A stretch of DNA of 64,000 nucleotides, taken from assembly GCA_047495785.1 (NCBI GenBank), contig JBLDXI010000019.1:1798001-1862000 (forward strand), given 5' to 3'. Each line of letters opens with the position of its first letter. Within the stretch, counting starts at the first letter, position 1. Source of the stretch: Lepidodermella squamata (lineage: Eukaryota > Gastrotricha). The notes under the pieces were generated by a model. The model did no database searches, was not told where the DNA came from, and saw only the letters and a list, made by a program, of their open reading frames with translations. The position numbers and the translations under genes were made by a program. This document shows, piece after piece, positions 1 through 12,363 of this stretch.

Positions 1-3000
1 ATGGCTTACAACTGCCCGATTGAAACGCTGGACTACGACACGAGCTATGTCACGGATTTCGGCTATAGCTCCAGCCCGGTTACGACTAACACACAACTCA
101 GCTTACCGTTGGAGCCTGCGAGTTTCGCTCGAATGACGGCTGGCCACTTCTCTCGAGCTTGTCTAGCTTCTGGCTCACCTGTTGGGAGTTGGTACAAGGT
201 CGATTTCCAGCGTTACGTATGGCTGAGTCAGTTCTGGTACGAGTGTTCGGACAACTTGTGCCTTCAAGAATTCAGGATGGAAACCAGCCTTGACGATGTT
301 TACTACCAATCGATTACAAGTGGTCGGGGGAAGCAAGTGGTAAGGATAAGAAAATCAACCTTCTCAATTCACGTTCTACTTCCTTTCTCATTCCAGAAAA
401 TCCTGAGAGGAATTCAATCTGGGACTGTGAATTACAAAACGTTCAACCCCACACTTCTCCGTTACTTCAAAGTCACGACTACATTTGCGAATGGCACATT
501 CTATTGCGCCAACTTCAAATTCGAAGGCTGCCCAGCTAACTGTATGGAACCTCTTGGAATGGAGAGCGGTGAAGTTTCGAATAATCAGGTATCGGCGCCA
601 GGAACTTTATCTGCTTCCTTTCTATTTCGCCTGAACTGGGGTATGGCAGGGGCGAATAATCCGTCGAATCTGATCATCGACCTTCTGAAGCAAACTGTTG
701 TAACTGCCGTGGAAGTGCAGGGCTGCAAAGTTCAAAATGCTTGGGTTACTTCCTTCTCTTTTCAATACAAGGCACGATATTCGGATGCATGGACAAACGT
801 GGCTGATACAAAGGGATCGAAAGTATTTGGTGGCAACAACGATCCCACAACAGTTGTAACGATCAAATTTCCAAAAGCAGTCACCGGGCAGTTCTTCAAC
901 ATAGTTCCAAACACTTTTTCAACTGCCGTTTGCTATCGAGTAGAGCTGCTTGGTTGTAAAAGTAAGCACGCAAGTTGAGAAATCTGACAATATGAAATGT
1001 GATTTTCAGATGCGCCCAATTACCTGAGAAATTTAGCAGTAAACGCTGCAGTATTGACGCCTTCCTACGAAACAAGCCCTATGTCCAAGTTTTCTGATCC
1101 CTCGGTTTTGACAAATCCGAGAATAGTGAGAAAACAACACATTCAAAATTGCACTCGAATCACCACGGCGACGACTGGTGCTCGGCCTTATGTTACCATT
1201 GATCTTGGCAGTAGTATGCCTATCACTTCTGTTGAAATAACTACCCCGTCTTGGCCTCCTGCAATGGGCCTCAACCCAGATGGCCTTTGGCTGTTTGATG
1301 TTCTGCGGGGAGGAGACGATTTATCCGAGAATGGAAACCATGCAGTATTCTCTTCCTCACTGGCGTACGGCCCTGGTGTTGATGGAAGGCCACTTGGAGC
1401 TCTGCAGTGGAACAATATCGAGAGATACGTCATAATCCGAACGAACAACATTCAGAAGCTAGACACAACAAGCGGCTGGACCTACGCACTCTGGGTATAC
1501 TACTCATCTGCAAACAGCGAAATATTTTTAATGCGGAATGCAGTGGGAAATTGGTAAGCCAGTGGAAAAACATATCGTTAACGACGCGCCAAAACAACCA
1601 CTTAGATGACTCATTCGATCGTACTTTTAGTCGCCTAACGTAATGGTGAAGTACGTTAGGCCTTTTGAACACCGATTTTTTCCTAATTTCGAACGTACTT
1701 TTCTCATAAAATCTATAAATAGTAAGGTGGTTGTTTTGGCGCGTCGCTAACGATATTGCTGTGCATATTTCGTGGATTATTTTTTCCAGGCAGTCGAAAC
1801 TTAACATTAAAATTGTAGCAAACACTAGAGCAGTTAAACTGGGGTTCACAGCGGGCCAGACTTCTCAAAATACGTCTTGGGTTTGGCCATCGGGGTCTGA
1901 TGTTGTTGTCCCTCAAAATCGCTGGTTTTTCTTCGCACTAACCGTTGACTGTGCCAGTGGAATTTCTCGACTTTACATCGACAATTATGACCGAGCAATC
2001 GCCCAAAATGGTTGTGCGACAGACGCGTTCAAATTGTCGCAGTATTTCATGGTTCAAGCTGATTGGACGGGCAGCATTGCGTGCATGCAATTTTATAAGC
2101 GTGGGTTGGATCATTCAGAAATCGAACAAGCCAGCTTGTGTCCGTGGCTTAGTAAGTCTGCTTATTTCCATGTTATGACCATAAATGCATATTTCTGCTT
2201 CAGGTCCCCCACCATTGGCAATATTTCCTCTTGACTGTTCTTTAAACGATCTGGTCGGGTTTGGAGCTACCTTCACATCAAATGGAAGCCCGCAGTGCTC
2301 GAAAGTTTTCGGATTTTCCCAAACGTAAGCCTTTCGGATTGATTTTGCGTGTCAAGAGATGAAATAAGTATTTTTAAGAGCCTGGAACTTCCCTGCTGCT
2401 AGTTCCTACCTTGAAATGCCGATAACCACTTCTCCTGCCAATGGGCTGAACCTGCAGTATAGTTTTACTGTCTTGCTGCACGTCAGGCCAGATGCAAATT
2501 CGAGCGGAATTTTTTTGGGCTGGTACTACGACTCGTCTAACTCAACTGTTAACCTAGGTATCGTTAACGGTTACCTCACCCTTCAATTCCGATGCAAGGG
2601 CGGTGTTAGCCAATCCCTCAATTCGACCAGGCTTTTAATGATAAATGTCTGGACGCTGGTTGGGTTGGTTTACAATCCCGGTAGAAGCCCAATTATTCAG
2701 CTAATAAATGATGGAGAAACTGTAGCGTTTGGCACGCCTGCTTGTGCAGGTGGGCTTGAGACATCTACAAACTTCTTCAGGATAGGCGGCGGGTCATCGT
2801 TGAGCGTCGCTTGCTTTCATGCGTATAAAGCAGCTCTGACCAGAAAGCAAATATACGCTGCGAAACGCTGCCCGATAACATCCACCCCAGATATGACCGC
2901 TCAAGTTACAACGACGATGGACTTCTCATATGGGAGACCGTCGATTGAAAATATGGTCAATTTTGTAAGAGCTGGCTACGGTTTTACTGCAAGCCCTGCT

Positions 3001-5356
3001 TTCCCGTTCAGCATTAATGAAACCAGCGGTTGCGGGACATATCCTTCAGATTCGAATAACTATCTATGGGTCAATGTCACAAATGCTTACTTCGGATTGG
3101 GTAATGGCACCGCCTCTTCATACACTGCTTCGGTGTTCTACTACAACCGGGAGACAACGAACCCTACTAACATTCCAATCCTCAACAATGCAGAAACCGG
3201 CACTACCTATTCGAAATACAGCATGACGCTGCTGACACCTAATACCATTCTATATGAAGCTTGTATGAACGTTAGTGGAACAACTTCCTGCTACAAAGCT
3301 AATGCAACAAGCATACCAACTCCATTACTGACCTGGCAGAACCATCTAATGACTTTCGACATGACCAGTGGGGCAATGAGATTCGAAGGTTACTTAGACG
3401 GGGCTCGCATGATTTCTGTTCCAATGGCCGATTCAAAACCGCTAATTATTTCTCGACTTTCTATGGGGAGAGACGTTTTGAATGGTTACAGGGCTAATGG
3501 CGATTACGCGTGTATTTCGGTATACCAGGGCTATCTCAATCAGTATTTGGCTGCAGAGGTGGCCCTCTTGTGCCCGGCCCCAACTATGCGTAAGTTGAAA
3601 ACAAAAAGAAAAAGTATCATTTTTACTCCGGTTTTTCTTTTCATTAAAGTGCAAGGACACGTGTGTGAAACTGATTTGACGCCGAAAGCATCATTGACCT
3701 TCGCCTATAACCTTTACAAATCACCGGCTAACGTAACTTTCAACCAGATCAGACTAGGCAATCGCTGGATTGGAGACGCCAATACTCCAGGATCTGTCGC
3801 CTGTTGCTTGCAGTACGAAACTACAAGTGTCAACCACTGGGTTAATTTCGATTTTAAGGAAACAGTTTCTATCAGCTCAATTGCTACCCAAGGAGACTAC
3901 TCCACCGGATTCTATGTATCAAGCTATCAAATCAACATATGGGCTGCATCATACAAGAATTTCTTCGTGACTATTCCAGGAACGAATACAACCAGGGTAA
4001 GAGTTTCAAGATGCTAAGCCCTTTACAACACGTTTCGAAATCAGACATTTGCGGGTAATGTTGACGCTGATACTACGGTGTGGAACTACTTCAGGCCGCA
4101 TCTTTTCGGTCGGTTTTTGCGCATCTACCCAGTTACGTGGTCTGGTGGAATCGCTCTGCGTGCAATGGTGCGAGGATGCCCAGGTAATTCAGTGCTTCTA
4201 CTTTAAACAAATAAGCCACACTTTCTTTGCTGTAGACATGTTCTGTAAAAGTGACATAATGCGCCTTGATATTCAAGACTTGGCTTCCTCCCGCGTTGGC
4301 GGTGATGCGAACCTTATTCGCCCTGAAATCGACGGTGGAACGGATTGGATTGCATCACCGACTGATCCCGAACCCTTCATCACTTACAAATTTTCATGGA
4401 CGCGTGTTGTCACTGCTGTTCTTGTTCAGAGCAACAACGCAGGAACAGCGTGGATTTCAAAATACCACTTGATGATAGGCTCGGATGCCGCGCAATTGGT
4501 GGCTTACGGCTATCAAAACAATGGGTCGAGGATTCGAATTTTTGACGGCCCTAATGCATCCATCAACCCAGCCCCTATGGTTCAATATCTAAAACCAGTC
4601 ATCGTTGCTCAGACCGTGCGATTTGTTGTCGATGAATATGTCGGTAGCGTAGCGGGCCGTTTTGGTTTCCGGGGCTGTACCTTTACAGATTTCCTGTCAT
4701 CATCCGCAAAGTTCAACGTTAGAATTGGCGAAACTGCCCCTACAAGCGCTGCGGCTGCTGATAGTCAGGCGGCTTGTGGCAACCCTGGTATCAGCCAACC
4801 TGCCCTGCCCTATAATAGCAGGTTTTCAATTCCATGCGTGAAACCTGTGTCAGGCCGCTATGTTAGCATTACTGGGGTCATCGGCCTTTCGATGGATATT
4901 TGCCAGATTGCTGTTTACAATGACAATGCGACAGATTTCGCACAGTACAAAGTTGTCACTACAAATACCTCCATCTCGTCGTCTAATTTGATAGCGCTTA
5001 CCACGCCTGGCTTTCCGACCGCAAGCGCTATGCTTATTGCCGGATGGTTACAGGTCGATCTTGGTAATGAGATATCTGTTTCGAAAATTATGCTCATGAC
5101 AAGTGTTAGTGGCTCATGGCCGACTGATAGCAACCCTGGCTATTCACGGCTGACTTTCAGAGTTGGCAATGCTGCTGGGCAACTTCTGATTCAGAATAAT
5201 ATCTGTGATATCTTGGCCAGTGGGGTGAGAGTGCCGAATGTCCTTCCCGGGCAATCTATTACGGCACACTGCACGCCACCTTTGACAGGCCGCTACGTCA
5301 GCGTCGAAAAAGAGGGGAACCTCAACATGATATTCGCACGCATCCTGGTATTTTGA
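1..5356 (+). CDS. F5/8C-LamG-fucolectin-type modular secreted protein, paralogue A (5' truncated)
   Basis: Large extracellular lectin-like protein, probably a glycan or matrix binder (inference from domains). Exons: 1-339, 397-961, 1010-1553, 1790-2151, 2204-2324, 2379-3589, 3650-3996, 4045-4183, 4236-5356 (1,582 codons plus stop visible). All boundaries keep frame and match paralogues B (26402-31967) and C (55245-60922). The ATG at base 1 aligns to an internal position of B and C, so the signal peptide and PAN domain lie before the window. Visible domains in order: two discoidin (F5/8C)-like modules, a half fucolectin-like module, three LamG/concanavalin-like modules with the repeated 'CPITSTPDM' junction before the third, two more F5/8C modules, then two fucolectin-like (FTP) modules ending in 'ARILVF'. 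There is no membrane segment. The 236-nt third intron carries a small transposon; the others are 48-60 nt. No clear AATAAA follows the stop. Confidence 0.88.
1575..1753. mobile_element. Small TA-flanked inverted-repeat element (MITE) in an intron
   Basis: A 27-bp inverted repeat with one mismatch (1575-1601 and 1727-1753; ends read TCGTTA(A/G)CGACGCGCC) bounds a 179-bp non-coding element flanked on both sides by TA, as Tc1/mariner-type elements are. It lies entirely inside intron 3 of paralogue A (1554-1789). Introns at the same position in B and C are only 54-55 nt, so the insertion explains the extra length. No transposase is present, so it is non-autonomous. Confidence 0.8.
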
Positions 5357-5715
5357 ACTATCGAACTATAGTGAAATTGACTTTACCTTCACGACGATGA
5401 CAAGAATTATTCTTCTGTTCAACAAGAATGACGGCTTGACTATTGTGACTGTAAGAAGTTCCGCAGCCTAGAAATGAAATAGCTGAGAGATTGTGAAGCG
5501 AATTTTCTTTCATATGGACAAACGTTGCCTGACTACTGACTACTCTCGTGAAACTACTAATTTGCTTGACAAATCACGTGAATTGCTCATCTATCGCGTG
5601 GAATGAGTTAGGTGTGTTTCAACAGGCGTTAATTATAGGCGACTGCCGCGTAGTAGGTAGCAGCTCAGTTAAAGGTCCAAGTTTATTACTATAGCAATTT
5701 ATTTCAAGCAGTAAG
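5357..5715. other. Intergenic, no feature seen
   Basis: 359 bases between paralogue A and the first receptor gene. No ORF of note, no clear polyadenylation signal and no repeat were seen. It presumably holds the 3' end of A and the receptor promoter. Confidence 0.5.
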
Positions 5716-8103
5716 ATGCATGCAAATTATCTTCAATTTTTCACTTTTGCTTTCCTGGTCAATATCCATTTGTCGAAGACGTCTAATTCTTCTAAATTTG
5801 CCAGCAAGCAAACCCCAATAGACATCCTCGCCATGTACATTGTTACAGAAAGAGTAACAGATTCTTCCTGTTACATCGCGCAAAAACTTCTTGTCGATGA
5901 CATTAACTCGAGAAGCGACATTCTTCCGAATTATCGAATCAACATTATTCCTGTTGATGAGGATCTAGAGATGCGGAAACCAGATACCTGGAAGCGATAT
6001 TTATTTGGAGATATTGGATCCACCTTAAATCTTGCCCCAATTGTCATGCTGCCTACGTCATCAGGCCGTTGTCAGTACCTATCAGCCATTCTTCACCATT
6101 TAAACCTTGTCGGAATATCACCAAGTTGCTCCACTCCGGCAGTTACGGCGAACCGAAGAATTTATCCGAACCTGTATCGAGTTAGACTACCGGGAGATCT
6201 CGTGAACTATTCCCGGCTGAAATTCATTGAACAAGTCGGAAAATGGAGGAGAATGGCAGTTTTAACCAGGTCCGATGTTCCGCGTGATTACGGCTCAGCC
6301 ATCGAATTTTACAACGAGGCGACCAAACGCGGTATTCAAATTGTATTTTTCGAAGCGATTGACCCTTCATTGTCCGACGAAGTTCTTGCTGGCCTGAAAC
6401 GCTCCGATGCTAGAGTTATACTGATCGATACAACAACCTTCATACCAATTCTGTTCTGTAAAATGGCTAAACATGGCTTCACAACTGACGGGAAGTACGT
6501 CTTCCTTCTTCAATTTGAGGCTTACGAATCCCCTACAATTCCGCGGCCATATTTTTCCGCTGAATGCCCTTCTTCTCTTTATATGGAGTTTTACTCAGTA
6601 AGCCTATTCATTGGGCAACTTGCAGATGCGCAAACGAATAATGGATTGTCATCAGCTAATTACGATTTAACCTCGTTCGAGAGGCGATTCGACGATGCAG
6701 CTAATTTTGCTCGGACCGAGGATTACTTCAGGCGGCATCAGTGCTTTGACACGATGCTTCAAATTATCCTCACATTAGAGAAGGCTGAGAAATCGATGAA
6801 ATCTGTTAACATGTCTCTAGCTGACTACAAACTTCAGCCGTCACTAGTCATGATTCAAGTTAACAAATCAGCTTCGGAACTTGCCTATTCAAACTTGCGT
6901 TATGGGCGAGTGCATTATTCAAGCCGGCTAGAGCTTGACAATCTTCCGCAATTTGTGCGAACGTTTGACATAAAACAAAGGCGAGACGTAAACATATTCG
7001 GCATTACTTGCAGTGAAAACCGGTCAATTTTCCAAGTTGAAAGTTATGAAATCAATCAAATAGCTGCCTATGAATGGAAAACTAGAGATGGTCTCCCGAC
7101 GAAAGACCAGTCAATTCGCATTACTAGCACAAGCCAATTCGCGGTTGTAAACCATGCGATATGTTTCGGATTAGCCGTGCTTCTGATTTTCGGGAAATTC
7201 TATGCTTTAATCCGAGAATGGAAGGCCAGTTCAAGGTATAGATTAAGCTCGAGAGCTGAAGAAGCCTTTACAGATTTTGAGAATTCGAGTCATAGTTTGA
7301 GTACTATTACGCCTGTCGAGCTGATTGAAACGAAAGTAACATATTTTCGGCCGGCTCAATCGGGCTATAACTCCAAGTCAAAGTTGAGCCTACCACCAAA
7401 CACCCAGAGATCTAAGATAATTATGATATTCGCATGCATTCTTCTTGACTTGGCAACAAGCTCATTTCTTTTCGTAAGTTCTGGCATTACGTCAAATTCA
7501 TCCAGCTATATTTGCGCATCTACCGCTGTTTTCACATCGTTAGGCATCTCGCTGATCCATCATTCTCAATTTGTTTTTCTTCTTGTCAGTCATTGTGTTT
7601 TGAACTCAAGATGTTCAAAAGTAAGTTTCAGTTCAGTTTTCACCTCGACTTATTTCTTCACTGCAGGATTGATCATTTTCCTTTGCGCCTTCTGGCTCAT
7701 CGGAAGTGATCTTAGTAAACAAACAACGGTGTTCGTATCCTACGAAGCATTAAGCGATGTTTACACCAGCTACATAGCATCAATTTGTGCTATGCCTGGG
7801 ATGCATCCAGCTTTTATTGTAATTTGCGCACTCAATGCTTTATTTTTACTTGGATCAAATTTCATTGTGTATTCCATCCGTTCTCGGCGCAATGCATGGA
7901 GTTACAATTCCTCTGTCCAAGTTTTAGGCATGGGTTTGTCTGCAGTCATCGGCGTATCTCTTTTCGCAGTTTTTGCACTCATTACGGCTGCGGTTCAAGA
8001 CTCCTTGTCAAAGCAAGTCGCCTTGAATTACGGATTTGTAATATATTCCCTTAACGTGACTTTAATTTACTTGATACCCTCAAAAATTCTCATTAAACAG
8101 TAA
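5716..8103 (+). CDS. GABA-B-type class C GPCR, long-ICL1 tailless subgroup (receptor 1)
   Basis: Intronless 795-residue receptor of the metabotropic GABA-B type: signal peptide (about 1-20), periplasmic-binding-like Venus flytrap (about 30-420), no cysteine-rich linker, then seven membrane segments starting near 475, 566, 595, 640, 695, 735 and 765. The 'PSCSTPAVTANRR' stretch corresponds to the SSPALSN region that lines the ligand pocket in GABA-B1, so a small ligand is likely, but the ligand is unknown. ICL1 (about 497-565) is roughly 70 residues, whereas it is short in known GABA-B receptors. The protein ends within about six residues of TM7, so the coiled-coil tail used for GABA-B heterodimer assembly is absent. 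AATAAA at 8161-8166. Closest to receptors 3-5 in this window. Confidence 0.9.
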   Translation: MHANYLQFFTFAFLVNIHLSKTSNSSKFASKQTPIDILAMYIVTERVTDSSCYIAQKLLVDDINSRSDILPNYRINIIPVDEDLEMRKPDTWKRYLFGDIGSTLNLAPIVMLPTSSGRCQYLSAILHHLNLVGISPSCSTPAVTANRRIYPNLYRVRLPGDLVNYSRLKFIEQVGKWRRMAVLTRSDVPRDYGSAIEFYNEATKRGIQIVFFEAIDPSLSDEVLAGLKRSDARVILIDTTTFIPILFCKMAKHGFTTDGKYVFLLQFEAYESPTIPRPYFSAECPSSLYMEFYSVSLFIGQLADAQTNNGLSSANYDLTSFERRFDDAANFARTEDYFRRHQCFDTMLQIILTLEKAEKSMKSVNMSLADYKLQPSLVMIQVNKSASELAYSNLRYGRVHYSSRLELDNLPQFVRTFDIKQRRDVNIFGITCSENRSIFQVESYEINQIAAYEWKTRDGLPTKDQSIRITSTSQFAVVNHAICFGLAVLLIFGKFYALIREWKASSRYRLSSRAEEAFTDFENSSHSLSTITPVELIETKVTYFRPAQSGYNSKSKLSLPPNTQRSKIIMIFACILLDLATSSFLFVSSGITSNSSSYICASTAVFTSLGISLIHHSQFVFLLVSHCVLNSRCSKVSFSSVFTSTYFFTAGLIIFLCAFWLIGSDLSKQTTVFVSYEALSDVYTSYIASICAMPGMHPAFIVICALNALFLLGSNFIVYSIRSRRNAWSYNSSVQVLGMGLSAVIGVSLFAVFALITAAVQDSLSKQVALNYGFVIYSLNVTLIYLIPSKILIKQ

Positions 8104-8536
8104 TCATGTTGTGCAGCATTTGAATTGTGGGAAATGTTCAATGTAACAAGGAATTAGTCAAATAAAAGAAGGGGACTTGACCGATAATCACTTGCCCGAA
8201 CGGTTCAAAACCCACTAGAGTAAAAACCGAAAATAGCGATTGTGATGGAGGTTCTAACACATCAGATGCCCTGGAGCCTAACAATAAGGAGCATCCTTCT
8301 GTTCTCTTCTGTGGAGGTGAGGCCGTACCAAGCGGTCAATTACACAGAAAAAGAGTTCTGCATTATGTGTCATCCAAGATTACTTACAGCTCGCCAACTG
8401 AAGTAATGCATGACATATTTGTTGAAACATCAAACAGTAATGACCACAATGAATTATTCTGATCATAGAGAGCTTTTAAGTCATAGGTAACTTTGCAAGC
8501 AAGGCAGTCAAACTGTCATTTCGAATGTTATTGAAA
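8104..8536. other. Intergenic between convergent genes
   Basis: Holds the polyadenylation signal of receptor 1 (8161-8166). The 3' end of the minus-strand cysteine-rich peptide gene must also lie here. Nothing else was recognised. Confidence 0.5.
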
Positions 8537-8775
8537 TCAGCAACATGTGAATTTCCAACCATTCATGCAACAGCTGAAAAATGGCCTACTGATTAGCAAT
8601 TTTCATAATTCAAAATGTGATAAATTTACGTTCCTGAGCAGCAGTTGGATCTGTCATTAATGCATGAAGCTCCATTGGCAAGGCAAGTCTCGGCCTTAGC
8701 ATCCGTACCAGTAACAGCAATAAGTATGACAAAGCAGGCAACCAACGCCATAAGAATCCACAGGTTGGAATTCAT
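8537..8775 (-). CDS. Small secreted 8-cysteine peptide precursor (family member 1)
   Basis: Two exons, 8775-8630 and 8573-8537, separated by a 56-nt GT-AG intron with a TTTTCAG acceptor; 60 residues in all. Residues 1-26 form a clear signal peptide; the short mature part carries cysteines at 31, 38, 45 and 46 in exon 1, a conserved CCSG just before the donor, and two further CC pairs in exon 2, the last directly before the stop. Spacing is C-x6-C-x6-CC-x3-CC-x7-CC. A paralogue with the same start, intron position and final CC lies at 18476-18722, which supports both models. No known family was recognised; small disulfide-rich secreted peptides can be defensins, toxins or signals, and this one cannot be assigned. 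The start at 8775 is preferred over an upstream in-frame ATG because it aligns with the paralogue. Confidence 0.72.
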
Positions 8776-9379
8776 TTGAATAAAATCAGAAATATATAAA
8801 CAGCACGATATAAAAAAAACGAAATGCTTGGCCCCTCTCAATTGTTTTCGGACAATATTTCATAACTCATAACTGTGGGAATGACTTGTCCGTTTGCATT
8901 ATCCCTGCGTGACTACGGCTTATCGGTGGGCGCAGCAATAGGCCTCGCAATCGCGGCGGCAATTGGTGACTTTGGGGCGATTAAGGCCTCATTCCCACAA
9001 AATACAAGGGTTCGGCAAAAAACAAATGTAATGCCCAGAAAAAGTCGGTTAAGTTTCGAGAGTATATCTTTGCCATATTGCATTCAAATAAGTTGATCGG
9101 AGACAATATGATATCGATTTTTAATCCAAAAGAAGCCACCTGTAACTCGAAACTGAAGAGAAGGTCATCGAGACGTTATGACCAAGTATTTTCTCTTTGT
9201 GCAATGTTTTTCTCGTAAGCTAATTTAATTGCCAATAAGCACTACGAAACGTCGCTAAAAAGCCTGGACAACATCGATTGACTGAAAAATTAGGAAAGGA
9301 CACGTTTGCTAACGCATAAAAATACTCCAATCTGAGGGACGTTTTTTTAGTTAATCCGAGTTCCACGATTTCGTTCGAA
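8776..9379. other. Divergent intergenic region
   Basis: Between the minus-strand peptide gene and receptor 2, so both promoters should be here. A TATATA run lies about 25 bases upstream of the peptide ATG on its strand, probably too close to act as its TATA box. Nothing else was seen. Confidence 0.4.
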
Positions 9380-11691
9380 ATGATATTCTCCTTGTTATTA
9401 GCCATGCTATTATCAACTAGTGGTCAAATAAATTCTACCGGTATCAGAAGAAAGATGTCACTGCTGGTTTTATACCCGCTGACAGGCGATGCCCCGAGAA
9501 AGGGCGATGCTTGCGTTATCGGCGTCGGAATTGCCATTGACGAAGCGAACGCTCAAAAGGTTCTGCCTAATTACAACCTGTTACCTATTTATCGAGACGA
9601 AGGTCCGGGGAGTAACCTTGCAGTTCAAGCTCTGATGAATTTTTACATCAATCAACGTAATGATACCATTATTGCACCTATCGTAGTAGGATCTGTATTC
9701 GCAGGGGGTTGCAAAGCCTTGGGACCTGTGATTCCCAATATGAATATGGTTCATTCTGCGTTTGGATGCAACAGCCCAAGTTTGACCAACAACCGGAAAA
9801 TGTACCCTAACATGTACCGAACAAGAGCCGGTTCAGAGGCGATGCTTTACTCTCGACTGAGATTTATACGAGAAATAGGTCGATGGAACAGGTTTGGCCT
9901 GCTGTGTTCAACCCAGAACGACGCTGACTACATAGGCGGTCAGATGATGGTTAAAGAAGCACTGGCTAACGGGTTTGAAGTTCCATTTTTCGAGGTAGTC
10001 CCTGATATTGAAGATGCAACTATGCAAACGATACTAGCGAAAGATGTTCGAGTCGTTGATGTTTACATCTCAGCTTTACCTCTGGTTTTAAAGTTCCTTT
10101 GCAAAGCCTATGAATTTGGGCTGAAAGGCCCTCGTTATGCTTTCATCTTATACTACGCGCTATATACTGAACCATCTGCCTTACCAGAAAAGGTAACACC
10201 CCAGTGCTCGAAAGAAATGGTTCTAGAGCAGTATGTCATCTCGTTCTGGATCAGCTGGTCATCAAAGATTCCGGACAATCCAGGTTTAGTCTCAACTCTT
10301 GGCTATGATACTGCCGAGTTCGATCGTCGCTTTGACCTGAAATGGACTGAAATGAGCGGGAAACCAGGGACTAAACCAGCCGATTACGACAGGCGGTTTT
10401 TATGCCATGACGGAGCTTTAGCAGCAGTGCAAACCCTGGTAGATGCTGAGAACAGTCTTAGAAACCAAAATCTTACATTGGAAAGGTACACCTCCGAACC
10501 CGCTGCGATCATGCAATATGTAAACAAGTCCTTTGCTAAGGTTGATTATGTCGGGTTAAGGATTGGTAGGGTTCACTATTCTACAAGGCTTGAGGTGGAT
10601 GACGAGGTTTTTGTTGCTGTTCAATGGACAAATGAAAGAGGGCAACAGGTTTTGAATTCATTCCGTCGAGCTGCAAACATGACTCCGCAAAATTATTCGA
10701 GTTACTCATCAAGTCAGGCCTACATTGCTCCTTACTGGTTAACTATGGACGGTAAACCTCCCGGAGATTGGCGACTTCGGAGAGAGTTTAGGGTGGACTC
10801 TTCGCCAGAATTTCTGTGGACTATGCTTGCAGTTAATGGTCTCTCTTTAACCGCCACTTTTTTGCTACTGGCTGCCCGAAGAAAAAGGGATTTGAACTCT
10901 AAGATTTTATTTCTTGGGAGTTTGTCACTTTGCTCGGCATCCGTTATATTGAGCTTACTTCAGAAATCCGTTGGGGTCGATGTAGTTTACTACGCAAGTC
11001 GCATTCTTGCATTCCTCGGGGTAACACTCTTGCAGGTAAGTACATTTTACCTTCTCTCCTTCTCTCTATGTGATTTTTATTATTCAAGAGTGTTTTCTTC
11101 GCAGTACTTCTCCTCTCTCGCTTGCATTTCAGGCAAGTGAATCAAGTTCACAATACCATGTCTCAATTAACAGCAAGCACATTCGTTTCATCAGCAACTA
11201 CAATTCATCGAACCATTGGAAGGTACTCATCTAACGCCTGCATCAAAATAATATCGATATTTTTGCTGGGCGGATTCATTTACTTGACTTGCTGGCTACT
11301 TATTGATCGGCATAACGTTCAAATTGAAGATCGGGTTTTCGAGAAAACCTATGACGATATTACTGACATTGAAACAACAAAGCGGCAGCTGCTCTTAGTG
11401 TCAGAATATGACAGATATTGGACGAGTCCAGTGATCATTTTGAATGGGGCAGTTCTGATGCTGAGCTCTTGGTTTTCGTATTCCCTGCGCCATGTTGAAG
11501 GGCCAGAAGATCGATTGAAAGAGTTGACTCGTATACGACTTGCATCTGCCAATTCGTGCACGATGTTTTTAGCTGCCGTACTTGTAACTGTAATTTTTGG
11601 AAATGACCCAAAGCTAAAATGTGCGGCATTAGCTGTTTTAGCTTGGTTAACCGGCACTTTGTCGGGAACTATAATTTTATGGCCGAGCTAA
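9380..11691 (+). CDS. GABA-B-type class C GPCR, short-ICL1 form (receptor 2)
   Basis: Two exons, 9380-11035 and 11089-11691, giving 752 residues. The 53-nt intron uses GTAAGT and an AAG acceptor; this is the only junction found that keeps frame and restores TM3 ('GVTLLQ' followed by 'SVFFAVLLLSR'), matching the paralogues. Signal peptide 1-17, Venus flytrap about 25-420, seven membrane segments from about 475 to the C terminus, which has essentially no tail. Unlike receptors 1 and 3-5, ICL1 is the usual short basic loop (RRKRDLNSK). The pocket stretch reads 'GCNSPSLTNNRKMYPNMYRT', closer to GABA-B1 than the long-loop subgroup is. AATAAA at 11725-11730. Confidence 0.87.
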
Positions 11692-12363
11692 CGAGCTAAC
11701 GAACGTTATGCCGGGCGTTAGAATAATAAACAACTGGCTCAGAACTCGGAGGATCTGTGTCAGGAACACATTACTGGAATTGGACTGCTTCTTCTAGAAA
11801 ATTTGTTCGTCCAGTCACATGCAATAATTTTTCCGCCGGCATTCTACCATTCAGAAAGTGGATGATTGATTTCGTCTCAGAGTTGAAAGTGGGCATGTAA
11901 CACTTTGGGTGTCTCCAACCTCCAAGCGAGACTTCTAACATTTTTAAAACGTAGCAGTAATTAGTCGTATCTGTGCGATCTGATTGTAGGTGGGTGGTGC
12001 GTTGCATCAACCGTGTCTAGGGTTGTTTTCATTGAAACGGATGCCAAGAAAGCGTCAAAAGTTAAAAGAAAATCCGGGTGATTCGATCCATATATTAAAG
12101 ATTCCATTCGTGAATTTCACTATTGTCAATGTTAGGGCCTATCTCGAGGTACTCTATAGAAGTCGCAATTTTATAATTACATACGATAACACAGCAAAAT
12201 GATGGAACAAACAACCTGAGACGCTTCTATTAGATCAGGCATTCAACACGTCTTGCTAAATGAAAATTAGCCAAGGAAGTATCTGCCCCCACAGCTAGAC
12301 TTGATGATTTGATGAGTATGCAGTGGCTTTCATTACACTGAATTTAGAAAATATAAATAGAAT
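11692..12363. other. Intergenic
   Basis: Contains the polyadenylation signal of receptor 2 at 11725-11730. An ATATAAATAG stretch ends about six bases before the next ATG, too near to be its TATA box. No other gene or repeat recognised. Confidence 0.5.

Noticed and set aside
8200-8215. GGTTCAAAACCC, B-box-like
   Set aside because: No A-box or cloverleaf upstream; a chance match in an intergenic stretch.
8875-9096. 73-codon ORF with a hydrophobic Ala/Ile stretch
   Set aside because: It opens with GTG rather than ATG, has no paralogue, and lies in the presumed promoter region of the peptide gene.
12349-12363. TATAAATAG just before receptor 3 ATG (and TATAAATG overlapping receptor 4 ATG)
   Set aside because: A TATA box must lie about 25-30 bases upstream of the transcription start; here it would place the start inside the coding region and lose the signal peptide.
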